43,602 nucleotides of DNA from Lysobacterales bacterium (GCA_013042835.1 JABDPJ010000181.1:1-43602); one strand, 5' to 3'. Numbered from the stretch's first letter, positions 24,513-33,543 are shown. The notes: generated by a model not told the origin, from the sequence alone. Translations and numbers: made by a program.

Positions 24513-24972
24513 AACGCCTGATCCAGTCACGGGTTAGCTCACTCATGACCGCAGGATCGAATTGCGGCCTGGGGTCATAGGGGCCAGTGGCCAGTATATC
24601 CAATGCATCCGCCGATTCTGAATCCCGCATTTTTTCGACCACGAATTCCACCCAGTCACCGCCTGCCATGGCGGCGCAGTGCCGGTCGGGAAAGGCCCGC
24701 AGCGCCACCAGCTTGAAAATCCGGTTCAAGGTGGATAAGTAAGCCTGGGGCTCGCGCTCGGGATCGATACTCGCATCCAGGTGATCAACCCAGCCCAGCA
24801 TCTGCTTGCGCCGTTGCCGGACCCGGTAACCCCTCAGCAGGCGGCGACCCGCGAAGAAAAGCAGCAACAGCACCAGGAGTGCCAATAGCCACCAGCCCGG
24901 TGCCGGCGGCCACCAGGACACAGGCGGAGCGCTGTGGATGTCACGCAGCTGTGATGCGAGATCCGGATTCAT
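24505..24972 (-). CDS. DUF4381 membrane protein of the moxR/bat operon
   Basis: A 155-residue protein with the DUF4381 pattern: a short N terminus ending in LRDIHSAPPVSWWPPAPGWW, one transmembrane helix (about 27-46), a basic stretch (RVRQRRKQ) and a cytoplasmic helical domain. The family is found almost only between DUF58 and batA genes in this type of operon; its role is unknown. The ATG at 24972 shares one base with the stop of the DUF58 gene (TGATG); a TTG one codon earlier is also possible. Confidence 0.88.
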   Translation of the reverse strand: MNPDLASQLRDIHSAPPVSWWPPAPGWWLLALLVLLLLFFAGRRLLRGYRVRQRRKQMLGWVDHLDASIDPEREPQAYLSTLNRIFKLVALRAFPDRHCAAMAGGDWVEFVVEKMRDSESADALDILATGPYDPRPQFDPAVMSELTRDWIRRYG

Positions 24973-25895
24973 CAACCCCGCCCTACCAGCAAGCGCAATT
25001 CGCGGCCAAGCACCTCCACCGGGTCATCGGTGGTTTCCAACACCATCCAGCCACACTTGTGGCGCTGGAACATACGCTTGGGTTGCATCCCGTGTTCAGC
25101 GCTCATCCGTTCAAACTGCCGGCGCGACTGCTGCTGGTGTGTGTCCAGCATGGCGCTGTGTTCACCGTCGGAAATCGGGAAACGACCCGCAGGCAAAAAC
25201 GCTTCTGCGGGATCCATGATCTGGCAGCCGATGACATCATTGTGCTGGCGCAGGCGTGACAGGTGGCGGTGACACTCTTCGTCGAGATTGAAAAAATCGC
25301 TGATGATCAGAATGAGGCTGCCGGGGCGCACCGCGTGACGGACCCGCTCCAGCGACGCCGATAAGGGCGCCTGACCCTCATGCATCTTATCCGGATTCAG
25401 CCAGTCAACCAGGCCCTGGATAACTCGCATCGCGCCCCTGCGGCCACCGGTCGGCCTTAATTCACGGTGGTTTTCCGGCGCAAAAAGGAAAGCGCCGATC
25501 CGGTCACCCCGCCGCACAGCGGCCCAGGCGATGGCGGCCGCCAATTGACCGGCCGCCACGGATTTCAGGCGTTTGCGGGTGCCAAAATACAGACTGGGGT
25601 TGGCGTCAACCACCACCAGCACCGGGCGCTCCCTTTCCTCCTGGAATATCTTGGTATGCGGCTTGCCGGTACGGGCCGTTACACGCCAGTCCATGTTGCG
25701 AATATCATCACCGGGCAAATAGTTGCGGGACTCGACGAAATCGACACCCCGGCCACGGAAGCGCGAACGGTAGGCACCCGCCAGGGCCGACGCTGCCGGG
25801 CGATTCATGGGAAAACTCAGCGCATTGCAACGCGGCTTTAACGCGATTAACTCGGGCGCACTCAAATGAATGCCATCCCCTGGCACGGGTGTCAT
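24972..25895 (-). CDS. DUF58-domain protein
   Basis: A 307-residue DUF58 protein. Its marker sequence is GRGVDFVESRNYLPGDDIRNMDWRV (two consecutive motif parts), then a VWA-like core (VLVVVDANPSLYFG; LILIISDFFNLDEE) in which the usual MIDAS serines are not complete. Such proteins are partners of MoxR ATPases in many bacteria. No transmembrane helix is evident, unlike longer DUF58 proteins. The ATG overlaps the moxR stop as ATGA, so translation is likely coupled. Confidence 0.9.
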   Translation of the reverse strand: MTPVPGDGIHLSAPELIALKPRCNALSFPMNRPAASALAGAYRSRFRGRGVDFVESRNYLPGDDIRNMDWRVTARTGKPHTKIFQEERERPVLVVVDANPSLYFGTRKRLKSVAAGQLAAAIAWAAVRRGDRIGAFLFAPENHRELRPTGGRRGAMRVIQGLVDWLNPDKMHEGQAPLSASLERVRHAVRPGSLILIISDFFNLDEECHRHLSRLRQHNDVIGCQIMDPAEAFLPAGRFPISDGEHSAMLDTHQQQSRRQFERMSAEHGMQPKRMFQRHKCGWMVLETTDDPVEVLGRELRLLVGRG

Positions 25896-26902
25896 GGAAC
25901 AGGGACCAGGTCCAGCAGGCGGTCGACCAGTTCATCCACGGTAACACCATCGGCCTCCGCTTCGTAGGACAGCAACACGCGGTGGCGCATTACCTCGTGA
26001 ATCACGACATGAATATCATCCGGCGAAACAAAATCACGGCCATCGAGCCAGGCTCGCGCCCGTGCGCAACGGTCAAGCCCGATTGTCGCCCTGGGGCTGG
26101 CTCCATAGCTGACCAGCCGGCCAAGCTCCTCGTCCCATTTGCCCGGTTCACGTGTCGCCAGCACCAGTTGCACGATGTATTGCTGCAAGGCAGGCGCCAT
26201 GTGCAGGTCCAGCACCTGCCGCTGCGCCTCGAACACCTGTTGCTGGGTGACCAGCATCGTTGGCTCGGGCTTTTCACCCAGTTCATCACGGGCCTGGCCG
26301 CGGGCCAGCTCGAGAATATCCTGCTCCGCCCTGGCATCCGGATAGCCGATCGAAATATGCATCAGGAAACGGTCCAGTTGCGCTTCGGGAAGCGGGTAGG
26401 TGCCTTCCTGCTCAATCGGGTTCTGCGTGGCCATCACAAGAAACAACTTCGGCATCTTGTAGGTAATCCTGCCCACGGTCACCTGGTGCTCGCCCATGGC
26501 CTCCAGCATCGCCGACTGAACCTTGGCAGGCGCCCGGTTGACCTCGTCGGCGAGGATCATGTTATGAAAAATGGGCCCCTGCTGGAATTCAAACACGGCT
26601 TCCCGCGGCCGGTAAATTTCCGTGCCGGTCAAATCAGCGGGCAACAGGTCGGGGGTGAATTGAATGCGGTGAAAGTCGCCTTCGATACGCTCAGCCAGTA
26701 CCTTGATGGCCGTCGTCTTGGCCAGGCCGGGTGCGCCCTCAACCAGCAAATGGCCATTGCAGAGCAGGGCCATTACCAGCCTTTCCATTAACCGTTCCTG
26801 GCCGATGATGAGCTCGTTGGCCACCTTGCCAAGTTTCCTGAACGCAGCGCGCTCCGGGTGTTCTGATACGTCGTTTTGCGGATTATCTTCGATGGGTTGC
26901 AT
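25892..26902 (-). CDS. moxR: MoxR-family AAA+ ATPase
   Basis: A 336-residue AAA+ ATPase with Walker A EGAPGLAKT (55-63), the LADEVNRAP Walker B region (about 117), the GEHQVTVG and MATQNPIEQEGTYPLPEAQLDRF segments (two adjoining motifs) typical of MoxR, and a C-terminal lid domain. MoxR proteins act as chaperone-like ATPases that cooperate with VWA proteins, here DUF58, BatA and BatB/C encoded in the same operon. It is the first gene of six. A candidate promoter lies about 120 bases upstream. Confidence 0.95.
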   Translation of the reverse strand: MQPIEDNPQNDVSEHPERAAFRKLGKVANELIIGQERLMERLVMALLCNGHLLVEGAPGLAKTTAIKVLAERIEGDFHRIQFTPDLLPADLTGTEIYRPREAVFEFQQGPIFHNMILADEVNRAPAKVQSAMLEAMGEHQVTVGRITYKMPKLFLVMATQNPIEQEGTYPLPEAQLDRFLMHISIGYPDARAEQDILELARGQARDELGEKPEPTMLVTQQQVFEAQRQVLDLHMAPALQQYIVQLVLATREPGKWDEELGRLVSYGASPRATIGLDRCARARAWLDGRDFVSPDDIHVVIHEVMRHRVLLSYEAEADGVTVDELVDRLLDLVPVP

Positions 26903-27028
26903 TACTTAAACCTGTTGTCGTTTTCGGGTAACGAAGCTGTTTGAACTATTGGTACGAACGGGCGGTTTTTCAACAGCCCATCATCGCTTAAATACGTCCT
27001 TTCAAGCAGTGTCATTGGTCACGAACAG

Positions 27029-27057
27029 ACAATAGTCCGCTCCGCATGCTCTTGCAA
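27029..27057 (-). promoter_or_regulatory. Candidate promoter of the moxR-bat operon
   Basis: On the minus strand TTGCAA (27057-27052) and TATTGT (27034-27029) are separated by 17 bases. Each element matches four of six consensus positions. Transcription would begin near 27022, leaving a leader of about 120 bases. It could equally be a chance match; read-through from priA is an alternative. Confidence 0.35.
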
Positions 27058-27118
27058 CGGGCGCTTCCGGCACACTTTTTTTGGCGGGCGCCCGGATCGT
27101 CCCGGTCCTGTCTTCAAA

Positions 27119-29305
27119 TCAGTAATCCTGCGGGTCAACGTCGACCGCCCAGCGGACCCTGCGCGCCGAGGGTAGCTTGTGCAGCAGGGAAACCCATTCG
27201 TCCAACTGACGGTGCAATGCCAGGCGCTGGCCCGACTGCAACAGCAGGTACCAGCGGGTACGTCCGCTCCTGCGCTCCATCATAGCGGGAAAGGGGCCGT
27301 AGATACCCGTCTCGCCGGCCGGAAAACACTGTTTGGCCTGGTTCAGAAACGCCTTCACATCCTCTTTCTGATGGGCATCCGAACGAAGCAGGGCCTGGTA
27401 GCTGAACGGCGGCTGGCAGGCTGCCTGCCGATCCGCGCGAATGTCCGCTGCGAAGGCCTCGTAACCATTTGTCAGCAGGGTCAGCAGGGATTCATGCCGG
27501 GGATAATGGGTCTGCAGGATCACCTCGCCCGGTAATTGGTCACGGCCGGCGCGGCCTGCGACCTGCACCATCAGTTGGCCCATACGCTCAAGGGCGCGAA
27601 AATCGGCGCTGTACAGGGCCTGGTCGAGGTTCACTATCACCACCAGCGTCACTTTTGGAAAGTGGTGGCCCTTGGCCAGCATCTGGGTACCGACCAGCAG
27701 GCAGGATTCACCGGTCTTGACCTGCTCCGAGAGCCGGTCGAACTCTCCCTTTTTGCGGACGGTATCACGATCGAAGCGCAACAGCGGCGTATCCGGAAAC
27801 GTTCTGCCCAGCACCTGTTCGAGCTGCTCGGTACCCTCACCGGCGCCTTGCAGGGCATCGGCGCCGCACTCGGGACACATGACCGGTAGTTGCATGCTGC
27901 TGTCGCAGTGGTGGCACAACAGCCTGCGGGAAGCCTTATGCCATGTCAGGTTGGCGTCACAGCGCTGACACGCCCCGTGCCAGCCACATTCATGGCACAG
28001 TATGACCGGGGCGTAACCGCGACGGTTCAGGAAAACCAGCACCTGTTCCTGTTTTTCCAGGGTCTCACCAATGGCTTTCATCGCTGCGGACGAAATGCCG
28101 CCCTTCATGTTCTGCTGAACCAGGTCAAGCACGCGCCAGCGCGGTTCGGCGGCACCGGTTGCGCGTTGCCGGAGGCGGTGCCAGCTGTAACGGTCAATGA
28201 CAGCGTTATTGTAAGTTTCCAACGATGGCGTGGCCGTTCCCAGGACAATTGGCACAGCGAGGCCCGAAGCGCGTTTTACCGCCACGTCGCGGCTTGAATA
28301 GCGGAATCCGTCCTGTTGTTTGAAAGAGGCATCATGTTCTTCATCGAGAATGATGATCTGCAGGTCACTCAGCGGCAGAAAAAGGGCCGAGCGGGTGCCG
28401 ATCACCAACCGCGCCAGGCCGCTCCTGGCCATTGCCCATGCCTGCAAGCGCTGCCCTTCGCTGAGTCCGGAGTGCGTCACCACCGGCGCGAAACCCAGGC
28501 GCTTTTCAAAGCGCGCTAGTAACTGGGGTGTCAGGCCAATTTCCGGAACCAGCAACAGTGCCTGACCACCCTCGCGCAGGACCTGCTCCAGCACCTGGAG
28601 ATACACCTCGGTCTTTCCGCTGCCGGTGATACCGTCCAGCAGGTGGCAGTGAAAACTGCCCAGGCTGTCACAAATCGCATCTACCGAGCGCTTTTGCTCA
28701 GCCATCAACGGCGGCCCCGCTGCCGGCCGCAATGCCGCGGCAGGCCGCTGCTCGGAGCTGACCCATTGTTGCTCGACGAGTCGGGCCAGCAACTTGCGCC
28801 ACGAAGGCGATACAATGCGCAATTGCGCCTCTGCCGCCGGACCCTCACCCAGGCTTTGCAGCAAACGAAACTGGGCTTTCAGACGGCCGGGCGGTTCCTG
28901 CAGGCGTTTTTCACCCGCCGCAGTCAGCCGGTACTGGACTGGTGGCGGTGGAATGCGGCCGCTGACTTTCCTCAACGCCGGAGGCAGAGCACTACAGACC
29001 ACTTCACCCGGTGCGTGCTTGTAATAGCGCCAACACCAGCGCAGCAAGCCCAGTGTCTCATCCGTCAATACTGTCAAATTCCCGTCAGGAAACTCGAGTA
29101 CCCCGGCCAGTTTGTCCAGCGGCATCTCACTGTGGTTTGCAAGCTCAACGATAACGCCAACCATTTGCCGGTGACCGAAAGGCACTACCACCCGCATACC
29201 CGGACGCGCCTTGATATCGCCTGCGGGAGGAAGGTAATCAAATAGCTGCCTGAGAGGTACCGCCAGGGCAACACGCAATATATTTTGTGACGGGGACTCA
29301 TGCAT
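27119..29305 (-). CDS. priA: Primosomal replication-restart helicase PriA
   Basis: PriA recognises stalled forks and D-loops and reloads the replicative helicase. The 728-residue protein has the N-terminal 3'-DNA-binding domain (VALAVPLRQLFDYLPP), Walker A GITGSGKT (about 225), the DEEHD motif, GTATPS, and a zinc-binding insertion with eight cysteines in four pairs (CHEC, CQRC, CHHC, CPEC). It ends with the helicase motifs LLVGTQMLAKGHHFP and QVAGRAGR. The ATG at 29305 is preferred over a TTG three codons upstream. In Pseudomonas priA is beside argS; here the bat operon and about 8 kb separate them and priA is on the opposite strand. Confidence 0.97.
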   Translation of the reverse strand: MHESPSQNILRVALAVPLRQLFDYLPPAGDIKARPGMRVVVPFGHRQMVGVIVELANHSEMPLDKLAGVLEFPDGNLTVLTDETLGLLRWCWRYYKHAPGEVVCSALPPALRKVSGRIPPPPVQYRLTAAGEKRLQEPPGRLKAQFRLLQSLGEGPAAEAQLRIVSPSWRKLLARLVEQQWVSSEQRPAAALRPAAGPPLMAEQKRSVDAICDSLGSFHCHLLDGITGSGKTEVYLQVLEQVLREGGQALLLVPEIGLTPQLLARFEKRLGFAPVVTHSGLSEGQRLQAWAMARSGLARLVIGTRSALFLPLSDLQIIILDEEHDASFKQQDGFRYSSRDVAVKRASGLAVPIVLGTATPSLETYNNAVIDRYSWHRLRQRATGAAEPRWRVLDLVQQNMKGGISSAAMKAIGETLEKQEQVLVFLNRRGYAPVILCHECGWHGACQRCDANLTWHKASRRLLCHHCDSSMQLPVMCPECGADALQGAGEGTEQLEQVLGRTFPDTPLLRFDRDTVRKKGEFDRLSEQVKTGESCLLVGTQMLAKGHHFPKVTLVVIVNLDQALYSADFRALERMGQLMVQVAGRAGRDQLPGEVILQTHYPRHESLLTLLTNGYEAFAADIRADRQAACQPPFSYQALLRSDAHQKEDVKAFLNQAKQCFPAGETGIYGPFPAMMERRSGRTRWYLLLQSGQRLALHRQLDEWVSLLHKLPSARRVRWAVDVDPQDY

Positions 29306-29475
29306 AACGCTCAATTCTAACAGTCAGCGTTCACGGTTTTGGAATTTAAGTTCCAGCAGATGACCGCGGTTGCTGAAAATCTTATGATGGGCAACAGGTT
29401 CTCAAATGTAACCATGGGTGACCCAGCCGTTTACACAGGCCAACCGGAAGGGTGGCGCACAAGTAGGAAGGTTTG

Positions 29476-29685
29476 ATGAAACATAGAAAATGGTCTTGCC
29501 TGCGATGCTCCGGGAAAGAGTATGAAGTGGGTGAAATACGAGCTGCGGGCGGCGCATGGTCGCGCATGTTCAACATACAATACCGGAAGTTCAGCTCTGT
29601 CACCTGCGGAAAATGCGGCTTTACGGAGTTTTACAAAGGTGATGCGACGACACTGGGCAATGTCTTCGACTTTTTCGTGGGTTAG
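29476..29685 (+). CDS. Small zinc-ribbon protein (DUF2082-like)
   Basis: A 69-residue protein with two CxxC knuckles (C8/C11 and C44/C47) and the layout of the DUF2082 'nucleic-acid-binding Zn-ribbon' family: WSCLRCSGKEYEVGEIR, a central segment ending NIQYRKFSSVTCGKCGFTEFY, and a hydrophobic C terminus (GNVFDFFVG). The ATG at 29476 has a good AGGAAGG ribosome binding site; a TTG one codon upstream is also in frame. Nucleic-acid binding is a family name rather than a shown function. It stands alone between priA (divergent) and a secreted protein gene. Confidence 0.82.
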   Translation: MKHRKWSCLRCSGKEYEVGEIRAAGGAWSRMFNIQYRKFSSVTCGKCGFTEFYKGDATTLGNVFDFFVG

Positions 29686-29721
29686 GATAGGTTCAACGCG
29701 TGAGATATGGAGGTCGATGAT

Positions 29722-30117
29722 ATGAAGTTGCTGTTTGCAAAGGTATTTGCCACTACATCCCTGGCCCCGGTCAACCTGGCGTTCGCAGGGGCTGGGTTCG
29801 CCGCAACAACTACGCTCGAAGACCTGAAGAATGCCACTTACACGGGGATCGAAGCACAGCCGGTCACCTTGTCCGGCGGCCGCTGGGAGGGCAGCCCCCA
29901 TGTCGAAGGAGGCGCATCCCGCCCCACCGTGGGACTGATGGTCACGATGATGTCCTGCCCCGAGGAGCTCATGCGGGCGGAACGGGAATACCTTGAAGCG
30001 CTGTCCGAGGTCAATAGCTTCAGTTTTCATTCGGGCCGCCTTGCGCTTAACGCAAAAGCTGCGGAAAACGGCCTCTATACCATGCTGTTTGAGCGCCTGG
30101 AAAACGGCGCTCCTTAA
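29722..30117 (+). CDS. Secreted META-like protein, apparently shortened
   Basis: A 131-residue protein with a signal peptide (to about residue 27, ending AGAGFA). The first mature part (LEDLKNATYTGIEAQPVTL..GGRWEG and VEGGASRPTVGL, about 32-72) resembles the start of larger periplasmic proteins. The last 55 residues (MMSCPEELMRAEREYLEAL...FSFHSGRLAL) resemble the second half of a META/HslJ domain. The first half of the META domain and any middle region are missing, as if an internal segment had been lost in frame near residues 70-76. The start is set by GGAGG eight bases upstream. The family assignment is from memory of patterns and moderate at best. Confidence 0.65.
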   Translation: MKLLFAKVFATTSLAPVNLAFAGAGFAATTTLEDLKNATYTGIEAQPVTLSGGRWEGSPHVEGGASRPTVGLMVTMMSCPEELMRAEREYLEALSEVNSFSFHSGRLALNAKAAENGLYTMLFERLENGAP

Positions 30118-30222
30118 GTGATCCCGGGCTTCGGGCATGCTGTGAAACCACTGCCGCCACAAGACCGTCGGCCCGCCCTTGAACGCTGCCTGAAGATGCC
30201 TGAAATGAACGGATCTTAAGCC

Positions 30223-32757
30223 ATGAAAATCTTTCTGAAGCTTTTGTTCGTAACGACTTTTCTGGCTGGCGCCCTGTATGCATCGGCGCCTTTGTGGCTG
30301 CCGCACCTTATCTCCTGGCAATTACCGGGCGGCTGGCACCTCGACAGCATGGACATGGGTTACCCCGGGCTTTCGGGGACGCGCATCAACTCGCTGCATG
30401 CGCATGGCATTCACAACGCCACCGAATTCAAGCTATCCGCAACTGGCGTCCAATTCAGCTACGCTGGCAGCCGGACTGAAATCGATACGCTGGTCATTGA
30501 CGCGGAACTGCCCGGCGGACACCCAGTCGATTCCGATACCCTGACCCTTGAAGACCTGAACCTGCCGTTTGCGGACATCCAGGGCCGATTACCGCGGCTT
30601 GAAGTGCATCATCTCCGGCTGCTTTTACACCATCAACTTGCCATCGCCGGCGATAGCCCCCTCGTACTCGACCTTGAGGCGCTTCTTATTGATCCTCTTG
30701 CCGGTGACAGCTTCGATGCTGCAGCCAGGTTCACGCTCGAAGGCGCCACTCTTTTTAATGGCCGGATCGCTGCCAGCATCAGCCCGGACCAACTGGACGC
30801 GGAGATCAATTTTCCTGAAGAAGTGGACGCGGCGTCATGGCTGAGCATTTCAGTTCAACAGCAGCGCGTAAACCGGGATAAGAGTACGCGCCTTGGGGCC
30901 GTACTCGATACAGATTTGATGGAGCCGGCGTTGCTCGAACCGATAATGCAGGAAAAAGCCGCGTTCGAGCTGACCGGTATCAGTGGCAAGCTGGAACTAC
31001 AAGCGGAGTTTTCAGGCCAGGATTTGCAACGCCTCAAGCGCCTCTCGCTCACCGCGCCCGAGCTCGAACTGACTTCGAACAGCGGTGTGCTGGACCTTGA
31101 AGCCAACCTGCTCGCCAACCGTGAGGGACAGGACCTTATCGTCACGCTGGCCGGGCCAGCCAGCGTCGCTTATCTTGATGAGGCCGGTCTCGCAGACAAA
31201 CTGCTCACCCGGGCCGCGCCCGGCTTCCAGCGAGCGCCAAGGCCGGAAGTTGCAACCTTGACCTCGTTTGCCCCCAACAGCAGCTTGGTCATTCAGACCG
31301 GTTCGATGCCGTCGCTGAAATACTCAGGTGACCTCAACTTTGAAATGACATCCAGCGACGACCGGCTGACACTGCAGGCCGCCGGGCTTGAATTGGCAGC
31401 GGCAGACTTCTCCAGCCCCGGCACCGTTGAAGTGGAGGGCCAGCTGACACTCGACTGGGAGCAGGACACACCGCTTTCCTATAAAACCGGTGACCAGGTC
31501 CTCAAGGCGGACAGGATAGCGGTTGAAATGGATCTGTTCGCGGACGGGGGGAGGTTTGTAAGTAGCGGCAGCAGCACTTTGACCAATGGCAGCATGCCCG
31601 AACTCACCACCACGGCTGAACAAATTGAAGTGCAATGGCGGGACTTCGACCTGGCCAGCCTGACGGGCCCGGTTGAGACACAGACACGCGGGCTCACCAT
31701 CCAGCTGGAGGGAAAAACCTGGACCGGCTTTGACCTTGATTTAGCGTACCGGGTGCAAGAACAAATGCGAATCGAAGGCGCAGGTTCACTGAAGATCAAA
31801 AGCGGTCCGGAACTGCCACTGGAGTTCAACGGCAACACGGCAGGCAAGCAATGGCAGATTACTTTGCCCCCCAATACGCTGAAACTGGAATCCCTGCCCC
31901 GGTTACTGGCCGTGGGCCAGCTGGAATTACCCGAAACTGCCAGGTTAAGCAGCGGCTCTATCGACTACCAGGGGCAGGTTGCAACCGGAGACCGCCTGAC
32001 CGCGCAAATCGCTATTAAAGGCTATGACATGGCTGCGGCAATGTCGGCAAGCAGCGCCCGCGGTTCGAGCTTTGAGCTGGCCGTGCAGCTGGACGAAACA
32101 CTGCGGGTTCATGGTCCGCTTGCCATCGGGTCCGTGGCGCTGGCCGGCGGCATCGACATGAGCAATGCCAGGGCTGAGCTGAGCCTGCAGGACATGGACG
32201 CTTTTCAGTTGAGCAACCTTTACGCGGAGCTGTTTGACGGGCAACTCCATGCAGACTCGCTGGAATTTTCGGACAACAGGCTTGCTGAAACGACGGCCCG
32301 CCTGTCGCAAATCAACTTCGGCCGGCTACTTGAGTTTACCGACATCGATGGCCTCGCCGGTACCGGAAGGCTGGAATTCTCGCTGCCGCTCGGCAGTGAC
32401 GCGACCGGCATATACATTAAAAACGGCACCTTCACCTCGACCGGCCCCGGGCGCATCGCCTATACCCGGGAGGGTATGGCGGACAGCAACATTGGCTTCA
32501 GGGCATTGGAAAACTTTCTCTACAAAGAACTGTCCGGAACGCTCAATTACCAATCCGACGGCAGCTACCGGATAGCCATTCATCTCGAAGGCAGGAATCC
32601 CGACCTTTACGACGGCCACCCCATTGTGTTCAACCTGAACATCGGCGGTATTCTTCCAGAGCTTTTTGAAGCACTGTTCATGACCGGGGATTTCGAGGAG
32701 TCGATACTCAAACAGATGCAGATCGATAAGGCGCAGAACCCTGGCCGTTCAGGATAA
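30223..32757 (+). CDS. ydbH: YdbH-like AsmA-family lipid-transport protein
   Basis: An 844-residue protein with an N-terminal transmembrane anchor (about 3-23, LKLLFVTTFLAGALYASAPLWL), then a very long beta-rich periplasmic region with the repeating pattern of AsmA-like proteins. It closes with the YdbH C-terminal pattern (GTFTSTGPGRIAYT, LENFLYKELSGTL, NPDLYDGHPIVFNLNIGG). In E. coli YdbH, TamB and YhdP are partly redundant in moving phospholipids to the outer membrane. The two following genes are the YnbE and YdbL partners, which confirms the call. E. coli YdbH is 879 residues. Confidence 0.9.
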   Translation: MKIFLKLLFVTTFLAGALYASAPLWLPHLISWQLPGGWHLDSMDMGYPGLSGTRINSLHAHGIHNATEFKLSATGVQFSYAGSRTEIDTLVIDAELPGGHPVDSDTLTLEDLNLPFADIQGRLPRLEVHHLRLLLHHQLAIAGDSPLVLDLEALLIDPLAGDSFDAAARFTLEGATLFNGRIAASISPDQLDAEINFPEEVDAASWLSISVQQQRVNRDKSTRLGAVLDTDLMEPALLEPIMQEKAAFELTGISGKLELQAEFSGQDLQRLKRLSLTAPELELTSNSGVLDLEANLLANREGQDLIVTLAGPASVAYLDEAGLADKLLTRAAPGFQRAPRPEVATLTSFAPNSSLVIQTGSMPSLKYSGDLNFEMTSSDDRLTLQAAGLELAAADFSSPGTVEVEGQLTLDWEQDTPLSYKTGDQVLKADRIAVEMDLFADGGRFVSSGSSTLTNGSMPELTTTAEQIEVQWRDFDLASLTGPVETQTRGLTIQLEGKTWTGFDLDLAYRVQEQMRIEGAGSLKIKSGPELPLEFNGNTAGKQWQITLPPNTLKLESLPRLLAVGQLELPETARLSSGSIDYQGQVATGDRLTAQIAIKGYDMAAAMSASSARGSSFELAVQLDETLRVHGPLAIGSVALAGGIDMSNARAELSLQDMDAFQLSNLYAELFDGQLHADSLEFSDNRLAETTARLSQINFGRLLEFTDIDGLAGTGRLEFSLPLGSDATGIYIKNGTFTSTGPGRIAYTREGMADSNIGFRALENFLYKELSGTLNYQSDGSYRIAIHLEGRNPDLYDGHPIVFNLNIGGILPELFEALFMTGDFEESILKQMQIDKAQNPGRSG

Positions 32758-32821
32758 ATTCAGCACAAGCTGTTAATGTATACCGCAGTAATGAACCGCA
32801 GGACAAATTTTGGTGGTGAGT

Positions 32822-33001
32822 ATGAACCGATTGATACCGATGATAGCTATAGTGTTCCTGGCCGTCGCATGCACGCCGACGGTCAAGGTCGAGGCACCTG
32901 ATAAACCGATCGAAATCAATATGAACATCAATATCAAGCATGAAATCCTGATCAGGGTCGAAAAGCAAGTCGAGGAACTGCTTGATGACGATATGTTCTG
33001 A
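32822..33001 (+). CDS. ynbE: YnbE-family outer-membrane lipoprotein
   Basis: A 59-residue lipoprotein with a signal peptide ending FLAVAC (Cys17) and the nearly invariant YnbE body: VKVEAPDKPIEINMNINIKHE, read in two halves, then VEKQVEELLDDD. In E. coli YnbE is the outer-membrane partner that pairs with YdbH by beta-strand stacking to complete a bridge across the periplasm. The ATG at 32822 follows a GGTGGTGAG ribosome binding site. It sits between ydbH and ydbL, as in E. coli. Confidence 0.9.
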   Translation: MNRLIPMIAIVFLAVACTPTVKVEAPDKPIEINMNINIKHEILIRVEKQVEELLDDDMF

Positions 33002-33072
33002 CGTGAACCCACAGATCAATTTCCGCAAACAGCGCCCGTTTGAATGGCAAGAGAGCAAAACACGGAACTAAC

Positions 33073-33420
33073 ATGATGAATTCAATTAATTGGAGCAAAA
33101 AGATTTTATTCGCACTGTTTATCTGCGTGGTGACAGTAGCAGTTGCCGTCGCCAGCGAATTGACAAAGCCCAAAGCTGATGGCCTGATCGGTGAACAGGC
33201 AAATGGTTATGTCGGCCTGGTGACCGGGGATGTGCCTGCGGATATCAGGCGGCTGGTAGATGAAGTCAATGCCAGGCGCAAGGCCGGTTACCAGAGAATT
33301 GCAGACCGGGAAGGCACCGCACTTTCAGAAGTTGAAAAGGTCGGTGGCAAAACAGCGTATGAAAAAACCCTCAAGGGCAACTACTTCCGCGACGCCAGCG
33401 GGACCTGGCGCAAAAAATAG
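33073..33420 (+). CDS. ydbL: YdbL-family DUF1318 periplasmic protein
   Basis: A 115-residue protein with a signal peptide (to about AVAVAS, residue 28) and the DUF1318 pattern: GLIGEQANGYVGLV, VDEVNARRKAGYQRIAD, and a C terminus with GNYFRDASGTWRKK. In E. coli YdbL modulates assembly of the YdbH-YnbE bridge, probably as a chaperone that keeps YnbE from forming oligomers. Starts at 33073 and 33076 are both possible (MM). It is the last gene of the ydbH operon. Confidence 0.9.
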   Translation: MMNSINWSKKILFALFICVVTVAVAVASELTKPKADGLIGEQANGYVGLVTGDVPADIRRLVDEVNARRKAGYQRIADREGTALSEVEKVGGKTAYEKTLKGNYFRDASGTWRKK

Positions 33421-33436
33421 ACCACGAACCATTAAG

Positions 33437-33498
33437 CCCGGCTGAAACTCCAGCCGGGAGCGGGTAAAACCAACTGGCCGGAACAGGTTTCTCCGGCC
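33437..33498 (+). terminator. Two tandem hairpins between convergent genes
   Basis: CCCGGCTG (33437-33444) pairs with CAGCCGGG (33451-33458), and GGCCGGA (33476-33482) pairs with TCCGGCC (33492-33498). Both stems are strong, but neither is followed by a clear T-run on either strand. They may stop transcription weakly or protect 3' ends of ydbL and the DUF3365 gene. Confidence 0.4.
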
Positions 33499-33543
33499 GG
33501 GCCACTCATTCACCCTGCCGGAAAATCCTCACCGCACGGACTC

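Noticed and set aside
25889-26791. A 300-codon open frame on the plus strand opposite moxR
   Set aside because: It mirrors the strongly conserved MoxR gene, has no recognisable domain, and its composition is that of a shadow frame in GC-rich DNA.
29431-30321. A 296-codon minus-strand open frame across the zinc-ribbon and META-like genes
   Set aside because: The plus-strand genes have ribosome binding sites, a signal peptide and paired CxxC motifs, while the antisense frame has a Cys/Arg/Gln-rich composition with no recognisable domain.
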